Source: Deltaproteobacteria bacterium RIFCSPHIGHO2_02_FULL_40_28
GTDB taxonomy: Bacteria > UBA10199 > 2-12-FULL-40-28
Length of the DNA: 64,000 nucleotides
NCBI GenBank assembly: GCA_001798135.1
Contig: MGRJ01000020.1
Span: 52,275-116,274, forward strand
Direction: 5' to 3'
The notes beneath the pieces are model-generated. The model was not told the origin of the DNA. It was given only the letters and a program-made list of their open reading frames with translations, and ran no database searches. Of this stretch, positions 8,181 to 17,590 are shown in pieces (position 1 is the stretch's first letter; each line of letters begins with the position of its first letter). The translations under genes were made by a program, and so were the position numbers.

Positions 8181-8957
8181 TTATTGGGTAAACCCCTGGA
8201 GGCGTAATTGATTTAAAATTTCCTGACTTTGGGGATTTTTGGCTACTTTAAGCAAAGATTTGGTGAGTTGTGCTTTAAGTTCTGATTCGAGTGGCACAAA
8301 AGAAACAACAGGAGCTGATGGATAGGGATTAGAAGTATAAACAGTTTGTAATTCATTAATCCAGGGGAGTTTTAAATTTTTAAGGGCTTTATATTCAAAA
8401 GAATCTAACAGAACAGCATTTTGAGTGCCACTTAATGATTTAAGACGAACCAAAATATTTGGATCTATTTCAAATTTAAGAAGAGAACTGGTATATCCCC
8501 GAAAAACCACGGTTCTTAAAAAATCATCTCCCAAATTTCTTGAGGTAAATATCGTCAAACTTCCTCCTTGGGGAAGTAAAGTGCTTTGATGCATCATGAG
8601 ATAAGATTGTTCTTCAGGTTTAGAAGTACTTACAGGAATGGTAGATAAAAGAATTTCCATGGGGAATCTTTCTTTGTTTGAAAAATAAAAATCATAACTG
8701 ACAATTCCAACCTGGGCTTTTTTAAATCGCACTGCTTCTACCCCTTCATCAAGGCTTGGGTAATAGGCTGCTTGCATTGTAGGGCCACCATTTTTTTTAA
8801 TTTGATTCATCAGTTCGTCTAAAAAGGGTTTGGCTGCTGCTTTTGTGCCTTCTCCGCCAGGATAAACAAAGGCAAATTGAAAAACAATACTAGCAAAAGA
8901 AAACTGAGGGAAAATAAGAAGAAAACCAAAAATTATTTTTTGAAAAGTTTTTGTCAT
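8181..8957 (-). CDS. periplasmic PhnD-like substrate-binding protein
   Basis: A 258-residue protein with a signal peptide (residues 1-22, cleavage after FSFA). The remainder resembles the PhnD/ABC phosphonate-type type 2 periplasmic binding fold: an early FVYPGGEGTKAAAKPFLDEL segment, a helix with EGVEAVRFKKAQVGIVSYDFY, and later GTQNAVLLDSFEY. No transporter permease or ATPase gene adjoins it, so it may work alone as a sensor or with a distant system. Ligand is unknown. Confidence 0.6.
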   Translation of the reverse strand: MTKTFQKIIFGFLLIFPQFSFASIVFQFAFVYPGGEGTKAAAKPFLDELMNQIKKNGGPTMQAAYYPSLDEGVEAVRFKKAQVGIVSYDFYFSNKERFPMEILLSTIPVSTSKPEEQSYLMMHQSTLLPQGGSLTIFTSRNLGDDFLRTVVFRGYTSSLLKFEIDPNILVRLKSLSGTQNAVLLDSFEYKALKNLKLPWINELQTVYTSNPYPSAPVVSFVPLESELKAQLTKSLLKVAKNPQSQEILNQLRLQGFTQ

Positions 8958-8980
8958 TTATAGTATTTAAAAGTTAAATC

Positions 8981-9964
8981 TTACTCCTTTTTTAAATGAT
9001 CCCGATACCATTCTATAAAAAGAGGGATGCCTTTTTCTAGTGGAGTTTTTGGCTTATATCCAATCATGGTTTTTGCCTTGGTAATATTGGCATAAGTTTG
9101 GGGTACATCACCTGGTTCTTTTAGTTTGTATTCTTTGATGGCTTTTTGCCCTATATGTTTTTCTAAAAGTTTGATCAAATTGTTAACACTTGTTGTTGCT
9201 GATTCTCCAAGATTAAAAATTTCATATTGAGGTTTGTCCGCTTGGTTAAGCCAAGTCATGCTTTTAATAATGCCATCAATGATGTCATCGATATAGGTAA
9301 AATCTCTTTGATAGTGCCCATCACCATAAATACAGATTGGTTTATTTTTAAAAATAAGTTCGGTAAATTTTCGAATGGCCAAATCGGGTCTTTGTCTGGG
9401 GCCATAAACAGTAAAAAATCTTAAAACAGCAAAACTGATTTGATACAGTTGGTGGTAAGTAAAGCAAGCCAGCTCTCCGGCTCTTTTTGTAGAGGCATAG
9501 GGGGAATAGGGGAGGTTAACGGGATCTTTTTCAGAAAAAGGAATTTTTTTATTAAGGCCATACACAGAAGAAGAAGAACCAAAGATAATTTTTTTAACAT
9601 TATTTTTTTGTGCACATTCCAGGATGGTTAAAGTACCTAGGCCATTAACCCTTTCATACAAGAGTGGTTTCTGGATGGAAGGGCGAACTCCTGCCATGGC
9701 TGCTAGATGAATAATGGTTTGTATCTTGTGTTCGGCAAGCAGAGTATTAACCATGTCTTCGTCACAAATATCACCCGAGTAGCATTGAAAAAATTTCCCC
9801 TCTTTTTTTGCTGTTTCTTGAATAGAAGCTAAATTTTGGCGTTTTAAGGCTGGATTATAAAAATCATTGAAATTATCCAAACCAATTACATCATGCCCAT
9901 ACCGAAGTAAATTTTCGGATAGATGGGAACCAATAAAACCTGCTGCACCAGTCACTAAGATCAT
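8981..9964 (-). CDS. NAD-dependent sugar nucleotide epimerase (UDP-glucuronate 4-epimerase-like)
   Basis: A 327-residue extended short-chain dehydrogenase. The NAD-binding GAAGFIGSHL is at residues 5-14, the catalytic YxxxK appears as YASTK, and the Ser of GSSSSVYG completes the triad. The N-terminal LDNFNDFYNPALKRQNL and FFTVYGPRQRPDLAI segments are characteristic of UDP-glucuronate epimerases. It likely supplies a sugar for surface polysaccharide; the divergent glycosyltransferase 170 bases away fits this. Confidence 0.85.
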   Translation of the reverse strand: MILVTGAAGFIGSHLSENLLRYGHDVIGLDNFNDFYNPALKRQNLASIQETAKKEGKFFQCYSGDICDEDMVNTLLAEHKIQTIIHLAAMAGVRPSIQKPLLYERVNGLGTLTILECAQKNNVKKIIFGSSSSVYGLNKKIPFSEKDPVNLPYSPYASTKRAGELACFTYHQLYQISFAVLRFFTVYGPRQRPDLAIRKFTELIFKNKPICIYGDGHYQRDFTYIDDIIDGIIKSMTWLNQADKPQYEIFNLGESATTSVNNLIKLLEKHIGQKAIKEYKLKEPGDVPQTYANITKAKTMIGYKPKTPLEKGIPLFIEWYRDHLKKE

Positions 9965-9981
9965 ATTAAGTTTTTTCAGAT

Positions 9982-10064
9982 GCGGGTGACGCTGGGGGGT
10001 GTTTTAAAAGCGCAGCGGTAACGAGCGCGAGCATTTAAAATACCCCCCAAGCGGCAGGACCCGC
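9982..10064 (+). repeat. family A structured repeat (A1)
   Basis: 83 bases bounded by GCGGGTGACGC and GCGGCAGGACCCGC. Inside, TGGGGGGTGTTTTAAA pairs with TTTAAAATACCCCCCA, and the tip reads GCGCAGC, eight bases, GCGAGCA. Copies A2 (17590) and A3 (61262) share the ends and the tip but have a different paired inner stem. It lies in the divergent gap between the epimerase and the glycosyltransferase. Confidence 0.8.
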
Positions 10065-10094
10065 TTTTTAAAATTTTAATTGATTCTAGCAAAC

Positions 10095-10114
10095 TGATTG
10101 TCACACGACAATCA
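10095..10114. promoter_or_regulatory. perfect hairpin/operator-like palindrome
   Basis: TGATTGTC ACAC GACAATCA is a perfect 8-bp inverted repeat with a 4-base loop, 20 bases before the glycosyltransferase ATG. It could be a protein-binding site or a small RNA hairpin in the leader. No poly-T follows, so a terminator is unlikely. Confidence 0.4.
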
Positions 10115-10134
10115 ATTTGATAGCTAGCATTGCT

Positions 10135-11094
10135 ATGAATTCCAGCAAAAACCTTGACCTTTCTGTGATTATTCCCTTTCTCAATGAAGAGGAAAATTTG
10201 CCAGAACTTTATGAAAAATTGGAAAAAGTTCTTCCCCAATTAGGAAAAAGCTACGAAATTATTTTTATTGATGATGGTTCTACGGATGGTGGTTTTGAAA
10301 TTTTAAAAAACATTTCTCATCAAAATCCAAAAGTTAAACTTATTCGTTTTACCCGTAATTTTGGCCAAACAGCTGCGATGGCGGCAGGCTTTAGGGAAGC
10401 GCGTGGCCAAGTGTATGTAACCTTGGATGCTGATAATCAAAATGATCCTAACGATATTCCAAAAATTCTAGAAAAATTAGATGAAGGTTATGGGGTAGTT
10501 TCAGGATGGAGAAAAATGAGACAAGATGCTTTGATTACCCGTAAACTTCCTTCTTGGTTTGCTAATTGGCTTATTTCTAAAGTAACAGGGGTGGTTTTAC
10601 GTGATTATGGATGCACACTTAAAGCCTATCGCTCTATTTATGTAGATACTTTTAACCTTTATGGTGAAATGCACCGATTTATTCCTGCCTATGCCAAGCT
10701 TGCAGGAGCCAAGATTACCGAAATTCCTGTTAATCATTTTTCGCGTCAAAAAGGAAAATCCAAGTATGGTCTTTCTCGTATTTTTAAGGTGATGTTTGAT
10801 CTGGTTACAGTTAAATTTTTAGGTTCTTTTGCAACTAAACCGCTTTATCTTTTTGGTGGGGCAGGAATGGGCCTTAATGTTATTTCTGTGATTCTTGGTT
10901 TTTTTGTTCTTTATCAAAAATTTTTTCATGATGTTTTTGCTCATCGAAATCCCTTACTTCTCTTGGCTGTTTTTTTATCTGTTCTTGGGTTTTTATTTGT
11001 CATGATGGGTTTATTAGCCGAACTCTTGATGCGTACCTATCACGAATCTCAAGGCAAAACGATTTACTTGGTGCAGGAGAGGATTAATTTTTAA
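10135..11094 (+). CDS. family 2 glycosyltransferase, polyisoprenyl-phosphate type
   Basis: A 319-residue GT2 enzyme like DPM1/ArnC: SVIIPFLNEEENL, the nucleotide-binding FIDDGSTDGG, the metal-binding DADNQNDPNDI, and RQKGKSKYG near the acceptor site. Two C-terminal transmembrane helices (about residues 228-255 and 263-290) anchor it to the inner membrane. It probably loads a sugar onto undecaprenyl phosphate. I prefer ATG 10135 over an upstream TTG. Its stop overlaps the start of asnB (TAATG). Confidence 0.88.
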   Translation: MNSSKNLDLSVIIPFLNEEENLPELYEKLEKVLPQLGKSYEIIFIDDGSTDGGFEILKNISHQNPKVKLIRFTRNFGQTAAMAAGFREARGQVYVTLDADNQNDPNDIPKILEKLDEGYGVVSGWRKMRQDALITRKLPSWFANWLISKVTGVVLRDYGCTLKAYRSIYVDTFNLYGEMHRFIPAYAKLAGAKITEIPVNHFSRQKGKSKYGLSRIFKVMFDLVTVKFLGSFATKPLYLFGGAGMGLNVISVILGFFVLYQKFFHDVFAHRNPLLLLAVFLSVLGFLFVMMGLLAELLMRTYHESQGKTIYLVQERINF

Positions 11095-12965
11095 TGTGTG
11101 GTATCTCTGGCATTATCCATAAAAACAACCAACCGGTTAATCAATCTATTCTGGAAAAAATAAATCGAACTCTCACGCATCGGGGGCCCGATGATGAAGG
11201 TTATTTTTGTGAGGGGCATCTTGGTTTGGCCCATCGAAGGCTTTCCATTATTGATTTATCCAGTGGGCATCAACCCATGAGTACATCCAATGGTCGTTAT
11301 ACCATTGTGTTTAATGGGGAGATTTATAATTTTTTAGAAATCAGGGCCGAGCTTCAGAAAAAAGGGATTTCTTTTCAAACACGTTCGGATACCGAAGTTT
11401 TACTTTATGCCTATGCCTTAGAAGGAAAAAAGTGTCTTGATCGTTTAAATGGCATGTTTGCTTTTGCCATTTGGGATAAAGATGAAAAAACTCTTTTTGT
11501 AGCGCGTGATCGTTTTGGGAAAAAACCCTTCTATTATTGGGATACTCCTGCCCATTTTGTTTTTGCTTCTGAACTTAAGGCCTTTTTAGTTCATCCTGAT
11601 TTTAAAAAAGAATTAAATCATCAGGCGCTGGCTAGTTTTTTTCAATACGACTATGTCCCCTCCCCCTTGAGTATTTTTAAGGGAGTTCAAAAACTTCCCG
11701 CAGGACATTTTTTAATTTTGAAAAATGGTTCTTTTTCAATTCAAAGTTATTGGGATATTCCTTTAAAACAATCCAAGATTTCTCCTGATTGGGAAGAAAG
11801 TAAAAAGAAACTTATTGTACTTTTAGATGAGGCTACTCAAAAAAGATTAGTGAGTGATGTTCCTCTTGGAGTGTTTTTATCAGGAGGTCTCGATTCTTCT
11901 TCAATTGTAGCCATGATGGCCAGGCATTGTGAGGGATCTCGTATTAAAACTTTTTCCATTGGTTTTGAGGAAAAAAGTTTTGATGAGTCAGAACATGCTT
12001 TGTTGATTTCCAAAACTTTTAACACAGATCATCATCACCAGGTATTAACTCCAAATAAAATGTTGGAAATTTTGCCTCATATTGCTTCTTTTATGGATGA
12101 ACCCTTTGCAGATTATTCCATCATTCCCACGTATCTTCTCTCTCAGTTTACAAGACAAAAAGTCACTGTGGCTCTAGGGGGAGATGGCAGTGATGAACTT
12201 TTTGCAGGGTATCCCACATTTTATGCCGATAAATTGGCCAGAATATATCAAAAATTCCCCCATTTTTTTAAGCAAACTCTTGGATTTTTTGTTAATCATT
12301 TGCCTGTTTCCCATCGTGATATGAGTTTTGATTTTAAGGCCAAGCAATTTCTTTATGGGGCCAATTTCGAATCTGTTTTACGAAACCAGGTGTGGTTGGG
12401 ATCTTTTCATTTTGGAGAACAAAAAAAATTATTTGTAGAGAGCACACAACTTAAAGATCCTCTTTTATTAGTTAAAGAAGTTTTAAATCGTTGTCCTTCT
12501 TCTGATGCTTTAGATCGCATTCTTTATTTTTATCAAAAATTTTATTTGACTGATGATATTTTGGTAAAAACCGATCGGGCCTCTATGGCTGCTTCATTAG
12601 AAGTAAGAGCTCCTTACTTGGATTTAAATTTAGTTTCTTTTGTATCAAGCTTGCCTCCTCATTTTAAGTTAAAAGGGAGAGTGACCAAATATATTTTAAA
12701 AGAAGCCTTAAAAGAAATTTTACCTTCTCAAATCGTATTTAGAAAAAAGAAGGGATTTGGGATTCCAGTTGGATTGTGGTTAAAAAATGAACTCAAAAAT
12801 CATCTTTTAGAAATTTTGTCCCCAGAAAGAATTAAAAGAGATGGAATTTTTAATCCAGCCGTAGTGCAGTCTATGATCAAAGAACATCTAGAAGGCCGGG
12901 CTAATCACCGGAAAAAGCTTTTTTCTTTACTTACCTTTCATTGGTGGAAGGATAATTTTAATTAA
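11094..12965 (+). CDS. asnB: asparagine synthase (glutamine-hydrolysing)
   Basis: A 623-residue two-domain enzyme. The N-terminal glutaminase starts with the catalytic Cys2 (MCGISGI) and has HRGPDDEGY; the C-terminal synthetase has the PP-loop SGGLDSSSIVA and the GGDGSDELFAGYP segment. It makes asparagine from aspartate, glutamine and ATP. Because it is coupled to a glycosyltransferase and near an epimerase, it could instead amidate a surface sugar, as some AsnB homologues in polysaccharide loci do. Confidence 0.92.
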   Translation: MCGISGIIHKNNQPVNQSILEKINRTLTHRGPDDEGYFCEGHLGLAHRRLSIIDLSSGHQPMSTSNGRYTIVFNGEIYNFLEIRAELQKKGISFQTRSDTEVLLYAYALEGKKCLDRLNGMFAFAIWDKDEKTLFVARDRFGKKPFYYWDTPAHFVFASELKAFLVHPDFKKELNHQALASFFQYDYVPSPLSIFKGVQKLPAGHFLILKNGSFSIQSYWDIPLKQSKISPDWEESKKKLIVLLDEATQKRLVSDVPLGVFLSGGLDSSSIVAMMARHCEGSRIKTFSIGFEEKSFDESEHALLISKTFNTDHHHQVLTPNKMLEILPHIASFMDEPFADYSIIPTYLLSQFTRQKVTVALGGDGSDELFAGYPTFYADKLARIYQKFPHFFKQTLGFFVNHLPVSHRDMSFDFKAKQFLYGANFESVLRNQVWLGSFHFGEQKKLFVESTQLKDPLLLVKEVLNRCPSSDALDRILYFYQKFYLTDDILVKTDRASMAASLEVRAPYLDLNLVSFVSSLPPHFKLKGRVTKYILKEALKEILPSQIVFRKKKGFGIPVGLWLKNELKNHLLEILSPERIKRDGIFNPAVVQSMIKEHLEGRANHRKKLFSLLTFHWWKDNFN

Positions 12966-13015
12966 CCAGTTGATAATCATAAGCTTTTTAATCTTAAATT
13001 AATTATAGGTATTTC

Positions 13016-13044
13016 TTGACCCTTCATTTTTATTCCTGTACAAT
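13016..13044 (+). promoter_or_regulatory. sigma-70-type promoter
   Basis: TTGACC at 13016-13021 and TACAAT at 13039-13044 are separated by 17 bases. Transcription would start near 13051, leaving a short leader with GGAAGGGGGA before the lipoprotein ATG. Confidence 0.7.
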
Positions 13045-13084
13045 CAATGTTTATATTTAACTTTATTTGGGGCGGAAGGGGGAC

Positions 13085-13780
13085 ATGATGAGAAGCAAGT
13101 CAATTTGGTCATTTCTTTTTTTAATTACTATTCTTTCATTAGCTGCCTGTAGCAGTTCAGATAGTGATTCAACAAGTACATCTGATTCAGCTGATGATTT
13201 GGGGGCTGGTGTAAGTGCTGTGTTTTCATCTGGAGCTAGTTCAAGTACCAGTGCTAGCTTGTCAAAAGGGATTTTGAATTTGTTTTTAAGACAAGCCCAG
13301 GCTGAAGGGGAATGTTCTACAACCTGTTCCTGTGTTGGAGATGATGGCCCTGATAATATTACAACATCAGCTACCGGAACTGCAGGGACGTATGGAGCCG
13401 ATACAGATACTACAGACACAATGGTAGTAACAGCCGATCATTTTTGTTCTGTTTCCACCTCAACAACTGGTGGGCCAGATGGATCGGGGCAGTTTGCTAC
13501 TTTTGATTTTGCTTCTGCGGTTACTGCAAATTGTACAGCAGCTGATTTGTCAACTAGCACAACTACAATTTCAGCAGGATCTGGAATTTGGAGAAATACC
13601 AGCACCCATGAACCCGAGGTTTATGGAAGCTTTACTGTAGATAGCGTAGAATATGATTGTACTATTTTTATCTTATCTGGAGAATCAGGAGAAGTAGACG
13701 GGGATAATAGCAATTGTGTTGATGCTGATGGTGTCAGTGTTACCATTGCTGATGATAGTACTTGTACCATTTCAGAATAG
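13085..13780 (+). CDS. Ser/Thr-rich lipoprotein
   Basis: A 231-residue predicted lipoprotein. A type II signal peptide ends in the lipobox LAAC, giving lipidated Cys in CSSSDSD, so it should be anchored to a membrane facing the periplasm or outside. The mature part is very rich in Ser, Thr, Asp and Gly, with several Cys (CSTTCSC and later single Cys) that could form disulfides. No family is recognised. It is a single-gene transcription unit with its own promoter and terminator. Confidence 0.75.
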   Translation: MMRSKSIWSFLFLITILSLAACSSSDSDSTSTSDSADDLGAGVSAVFSSGASSSTSASLSKGILNLFLRQAQAEGECSTTCSCVGDDGPDNITTSATGTAGTYGADTDTTDTMVVTADHFCSVSTSTTGGPDGSGQFATFDFASAVTANCTAADLSTSTTTISAGSGIWRNTSTHEPEVYGSFTVDSVEYDCTIFILSGESGEVDGDNSNCVDADGVSVTIADDSTCTISE

Positions 13781-13799
13781 TTTTTTATAACTTATTTTT

Positions 13800-13831
13800 A
13801 AAAGCCCGTGAGTAAAATCATGGGCTTTTTT
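13800..13831 (+). terminator. Rho-independent terminator
   Basis: AAAGCCCGTGA, a six-base loop, TCATGGGCTTT, then a T run. It ends the lipoprotein transcript 20 bases after its stop and may also serve the convergent hisC gene from the other side. Confidence 0.8.
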
Positions 13832-14948
13832 ATGCCCTTATTTTTTGTTTTTTTTGAGTTGAAAAAAGAATTTCGCGTGGAAGAGATTGAAATACTTTCC
13901 AGAATCGTTCCATTAAATGCTGATGCCCAATAGTAATGCGTACAAATCCATCTAAACCCACCATATTGCTTCTGTTACGAACGAAAATTTTTTGATTTTC
14001 TAAAAACGCCAGTACTTTTTCGGGATCACCCAGTTCTACCAAAATATAATTGGCTGGGGTGTCAACGACAGAAAAATCCATTGAGAAAATTTTATTTACC
14101 AGCCATTCTTTTGTTGTTTTTACCTCAGTAATATAGCGAGTTACATATTCCAAATCTTCCAAAGCTGTAGAGGCCGCAACTTGTGCCAGAGTATTTACAT
14201 TTTTTCCAATGCGTACTTTGTTAATGGCTTCTAAATTTACTTCTTGGGTTAAAATATAACCACAACGCAGGCCTGCTAAGCCAAAAGCTTTTGAAAAAGA
14301 GCGAGTGACAACTAAATTATCATGATGGGTAACCAAAGGAGCCATTGTATTTTGGGTAAATTCAAAATAAGCCTCATCAACAATAAATAAAGTTTCTGGA
14401 AAAAAATTAAGCAAAGTTTCTAGTTTTTCTTTTTCAAAAAGAAAACCAGTTGGATTATTAGGATGTACCAAGTAAACCATTTTTACCTTGGAGTTTATGG
14501 ATTTTTTTAATTGGTCATATGAAATAGCCCGCGGATTTTTTTTATTGAGAACATTGACAATAGTTGCATCACAAGATTCTGCATAAACTCTGAAATGATC
14601 ATACGTGGGAATAGGAATGACTACCTGATCGTCTGGAGATAAATAAGTTTTGCACAAAACTTCCAAAGCATTGTCTGATCCATTGAAGGTTTGAATTTGT
14701 GAAATGGGAAGCCCTGTATAATGAGATAATTTTTCTCTCAAAATTTCAGATTCAACATCCGGATACCAATTAAGAGGAGAGTTTTGGATAAATTCGGTAA
14801 GAGCTGCTGTAACTTTAGGTGAAGGGGGAACACTTGATTCGTTCGAATCAAGCTTCATCACACGAGTTGCATCTTGAAATAACTGAAAAGAATGCCTGCC
14901 ATTAGAATAAGGGGTTAAGAGAGAAACTGCCAGCTTAGGTTTTATCAT
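13830..14948 (-). CDS. hisC: histidinol-phosphate aminotransferase
   Basis: A 372-residue fold-type I PLP aminotransferase of the HisC subgroup. Evidence: LDSNESSVPPSPKV near the N-terminus, HPNNPTG, the DEAYFEF segment and SFSKAFGLAGLRCGY containing the PLP-binding Lys. It converts imidazole acetol phosphate to histidinol phosphate; broad-specificity relatives use aromatic substrates. I place the start at ATG 14948 (AAAGG upstream) rather than 15005. No other his gene is nearby. Confidence 0.82.
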   Translation of the reverse strand: MIKPKLAVSLLTPYSNGRHSFQLFQDATRVMKLDSNESSVPPSPKVTAALTEFIQNSPLNWYPDVESEILREKLSHYTGLPISQIQTFNGSDNALEVLCKTYLSPDDQVVIPIPTYDHFRVYAESCDATIVNVLNKKNPRAISYDQLKKSINSKVKMVYLVHPNNPTGFLFEKEKLETLLNFFPETLFIVDEAYFEFTQNTMAPLVTHHDNLVVTRSFSKAFGLAGLRCGYILTQEVNLEAINKVRIGKNVNTLAQVAASTALEDLEYVTRYITEVKTTKEWLVNKIFSMDFSVVDTPANYILVELGDPEKVLAFLENQKIFVRNRSNMVGLDGFVRITIGHQHLMERFWKVFQSLPREILFSTQKKQKIRA

Positions 14949-15038
14949 GCATGACCTTTTAAAATAATAAGAAAGAATCCTAGCTGGTTGGAGGATCAAA
15001 TTCAATGGAAAAAAGAGGGGATGCTAATAAAAATTGAA

Positions 15039-16454
15039 TTATTCCAAATATTTGGAAATCCTAGCCAGGCATGTTTTTTTCCCTAAAATGCGAATTATCT
15101 CATAGATTCCGGGGCTAATATTTTTGCCTGAAAGGGCAACACGCACAGGCTGAGCTATTTGGCCTAATTTAAGTCCTGTTTCTTGGACCAGGGTGGTAAA
15201 AACGTTAGTAATCCCTGCGATGTCAAAATTTTCTAATTTTTCTAAACGATCGTAGACAAGTTTAAGATGGGGTTTATTTTCTTTTCCTAAAAATTTATTT
15301 TGAAGGGCTTCATCTGGCCGTGTTTCTTTAAACGCAAAATCAACCAAGTCTGCCATTTCCTCCAAGGTTTTGCTTTTTTCCTGGCTTATTTTTACTAATT
15401 CTACAAACAAGCTCGTGTCGTTTGAAATAATTCCTCGTTTTTCTAAATAATGAGGCAAAAGTTTTGCTAAATCTTCTGGTTTTGATTCTCGAATATAAAG
15501 ACCATTAAGCCATAATAATTTTTCAGGATTAAAAACTCCCGCGGCTTTTGACACACTTTCAATTGAAAATTTTTCAATGAGATCTTGTCTTGTAAAAACT
15601 TCCTGGTCTTTATAGGCCCAACCAATACGGGCTAAATAATTAATTAAAGCATCTGGAAGATAACCCATTTCATAATAAGCCATCACAGAAGTGGCTCCAT
15701 GGCGTTTTGAAAGACGCTTTTTATCGGTTCCTAAAATCAACGGAAGATGTGCAAATTGAGGAGGAGTAGCTCCAAAGGCTTGATAAAGCTGCATTTGCCG
15801 TGGGGTATTATTGAGGTGATCATCACCTCGAATCACATGAGTAATTCCCATGGTCATGTCATCAATGACAACGGTGAAATTATAAGTGGGGCTTCCATCG
15901 GTACGACGAATGATCAAATCATCCAGTTCTTTTTCGGCAATTTCTACTCTGCCTTTAACTAAATCGTTGATGATAATACTTCCTTCATCATGAGAATGAA
16001 ATCGGATGCAGTGTTTTTCACCAGAGCTTATTTTTTTTTCAACATCGCTTGTTGAAAGTTTGTAGCAAGTACGATCGTACATGGGTTTTCTTTTTTCTTT
16101 TTGAGCCAGTGCTCTTTTAGCTTCCAATTCTTGGGATGTACAAAAACAAGGGTAAGCTTTTTTTTCTTTAATCAGTTGATCAATGTATTGATTGTATAAG
16201 TCGAATCGTTTGGTTTGAAAATAAGGGCCTTCATCCCATTCCATTTTCAACCATTTCATACTGTCTAAAATAGCCTGGATAGATTCGGGGGTAGAACGTT
16301 CTAAGTCTGTGTCTTCGATACGAAGGATAAAATCCCCACCCAATTGACGAGCCAGAAGGTAGTTGTAAAGTGCAGTACGTGCCCCCCCCACATGGAGATA
16401 TCCAGTTGGCGAGGGTGCAAAACGAAAACGGGGTTTTTTACTTGTGTTGACCAT
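15039..16454 (-). CDS. gltX: glutamyl-tRNA synthetase
   Basis: A 471-residue class I synthetase. The HIGH-like motif lies in RFAPSPTGYLHVGGARTA and the KMSKS-like motif is KRLSKRHG; the catalytic region also has IRGDDHLNNTPRQ. I chose ATG 16454, which gives an N-terminus of family length; GTG 16475 would add seven residues. It may be discriminating or may also charge tRNA-Gln; no gatCAB genes are in the window to tell. Confidence 0.93.
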   Translation of the reverse strand: MVNTSKKPRFRFAPSPTGYLHVGGARTALYNYLLARQLGGDFILRIEDTDLERSTPESIQAILDSMKWLKMEWDEGPYFQTKRFDLYNQYIDQLIKEKKAYPCFCTSQELEAKRALAQKEKRKPMYDRTCYKLSTSDVEKKISSGEKHCIRFHSHDEGSIIINDLVKGRVEIAEKELDDLIIRRTDGSPTYNFTVVIDDMTMGITHVIRGDDHLNNTPRQMQLYQAFGATPPQFAHLPLILGTDKKRLSKRHGATSVMAYYEMGYLPDALINYLARIGWAYKDQEVFTRQDLIEKFSIESVSKAAGVFNPEKLLWLNGLYIRESKPEDLAKLLPHYLEKRGIISNDTSLFVELVKISQEKSKTLEEMADLVDFAFKETRPDEALQNKFLGKENKPHLKLVYDRLEKLENFDIAGITNVFTTLVQETGLKLGQIAQPVRVALSGKNISPGIYEIIRILGKKTCLARISKYLE

Positions 16455-16500
16455 GATTATACGGCTATCAAGCACATCGTGTGAATAGGGTCAACGAATT

Positions 16501-16884
16501 ATGAACGAACCTCTTTTAAAACGTGGGATGGAAAATCCCCTCATTGTGGATTTGATTACCTTTGATCCCGGTGAAAATGAAGTGGTGATGGTGATGGAAG
16601 AACGAAGGCCTTGGGAAAGCGTTACTCAAAAACAGGTTCAGGAAAAATTTAATAGCTACTTGGGTTATGTTTTAGAGGGTTTTTTATTTCAACAGTATGT
16701 TCAATACACCGGTAACCCCGTGCGTTTTGAATTGCAATGTATTGAAAAACCCCCTCCAAGTTGGGATCCTTTTTTAACAGCCGTGATTAGTTTTGCTAAA
16801 TCTGAAAAAATCCGTTTTTTTATTTCTCTTGTTGAACCAGAAGTTTTTCAAAAAAGAGATGCAGAAACAAAAAACTCAATATAA
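16501..16884 (+). CDS. conserved hypothetical protein (127 aa)
   Basis: A small acidic-to-neutral protein divergently transcribed from gltX. The N-terminal segment VDLITFDPGENEVVMVMEERRPW looks like a two-stranded hairpin, and the layout recalls small DUF6572-type proteins, but I am not sure of that link. There is no signal peptide. It overlaps the following hydrolase gene by 26 bases, so the two are likely coexpressed. Function unknown. Confidence 0.6.
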   Translation: MNEPLLKRGMENPLIVDLITFDPGENEVVMVMEERRPWESVTQKQVQEKFNSYLGYVLEGFLFQQYVQYTGNPVRFELQCIEKPPPSWDPFLTAVISFAKSEKIRFFISLVEPEVFQKRDAETKNSI

Positions 16885-17590
16885 AGTCATAACTCCCCCA
16901 ATTCTGGTGATGATTCATGGAGCTGGTGGAAATTATACCAACTGGCCCCTTTCTTTAAGAAAGTTGCCAGGCATCAATATTGTAGCTCTTGATTTGCCAG
17001 GGCATGGTAAATCTAAGGAAGAGGGTTTTGATTCTACCAACGCCTATGCTCATTTTGTTTCCAATTTTGTTACAAATTCCAATCTTAAAAAAGTGGTGCT
17101 TGTAGGACATTCGATGGGTGGCGCCATTGCCATGTACGAAGCTCTTGGCAAACCAAGTTGGCTTTGTGGTTTGGTTTTACTAAGTACGGGGGCTAAACTC
17201 AAAGTATCTTCTCAATTGATGGAATTGTTAAAAAATCATTCGAAAAATATCAGTTCGTTTTTATCTCAAAATTTATTTAGTACTCATGCTGATCCTTTGC
17301 TTATTTCTGAAAGTGAAAAACAATTAAGTAAAATAAATCCCAAAGTTTTACTGGGTGATTTTGTTGCTTGTGATAATTTTGATATCAGAGATCGTATTAA
17401 GGAAATTAAAATTCCCACCCTGATTATTGTTGGAGAAAAAGATTGTATGACGCCCCCATCTTATTCACAATTTCTGGCTGAAAATATTTTGGGTGCACAA
17501 CTTGAAATCATAAAAGACGCAGGACATATGGTGATGTTGGAGAAACCTGATGAGGTTTCGAAATTAATTGTAAGTTTTATAAATCGATAG
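16859..17590 (+). CDS. alpha/beta hydrolase
   Basis: A 243-residue alpha/beta hydrolase with the oxyanion segment MIHGAGGNYTNW, the nucleophile elbow GHSMGGAIA, an acid in IIVGEKDCMTP and the catalytic His in DAGHMVMLEKPDEV. This complete triad supports an active esterase-like enzyme; the substrate cannot be read from sequence. I use ATG 16859, inside the end of the preceding gene; a longer frame from 16793 would add an unnatural hydrophobic extension. The stop codon touches a family A repeat. Confidence 0.85.
   Translation: MQKQKTQYKVITPPILVMIHGAGGNYTNWPLSLRKLPGINIVALDLPGHGKSKEEGFDSTNAYAHFVSNFVTNSNLKKVVLVGHSMGGAIAMYEALGKPSWLCGLVLLSTGAKLKVSSQLMELLKNHSKNISSFLSQNLFSTHADPLLISESEKQLSKINPKVLLGDFVACDNFDIRDRIKEIKIPTLIIVGEKDCMTPPSYSQFLAENILGAQLEIIKDAGHMVMLEKPDEVSKLIVSFINR

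Noticed and set aside
9976-10239. Minus-strand 87-residue frame
   Set aside because: Overlaps repeat A1 and the real glycosyltransferase start; composition is that of a shadow frame.
16454-16494. TATAAT one base before the gltX ATG as a promoter
   Set aside because: No -35 at proper spacing upstream and the start would lie inside the gene.
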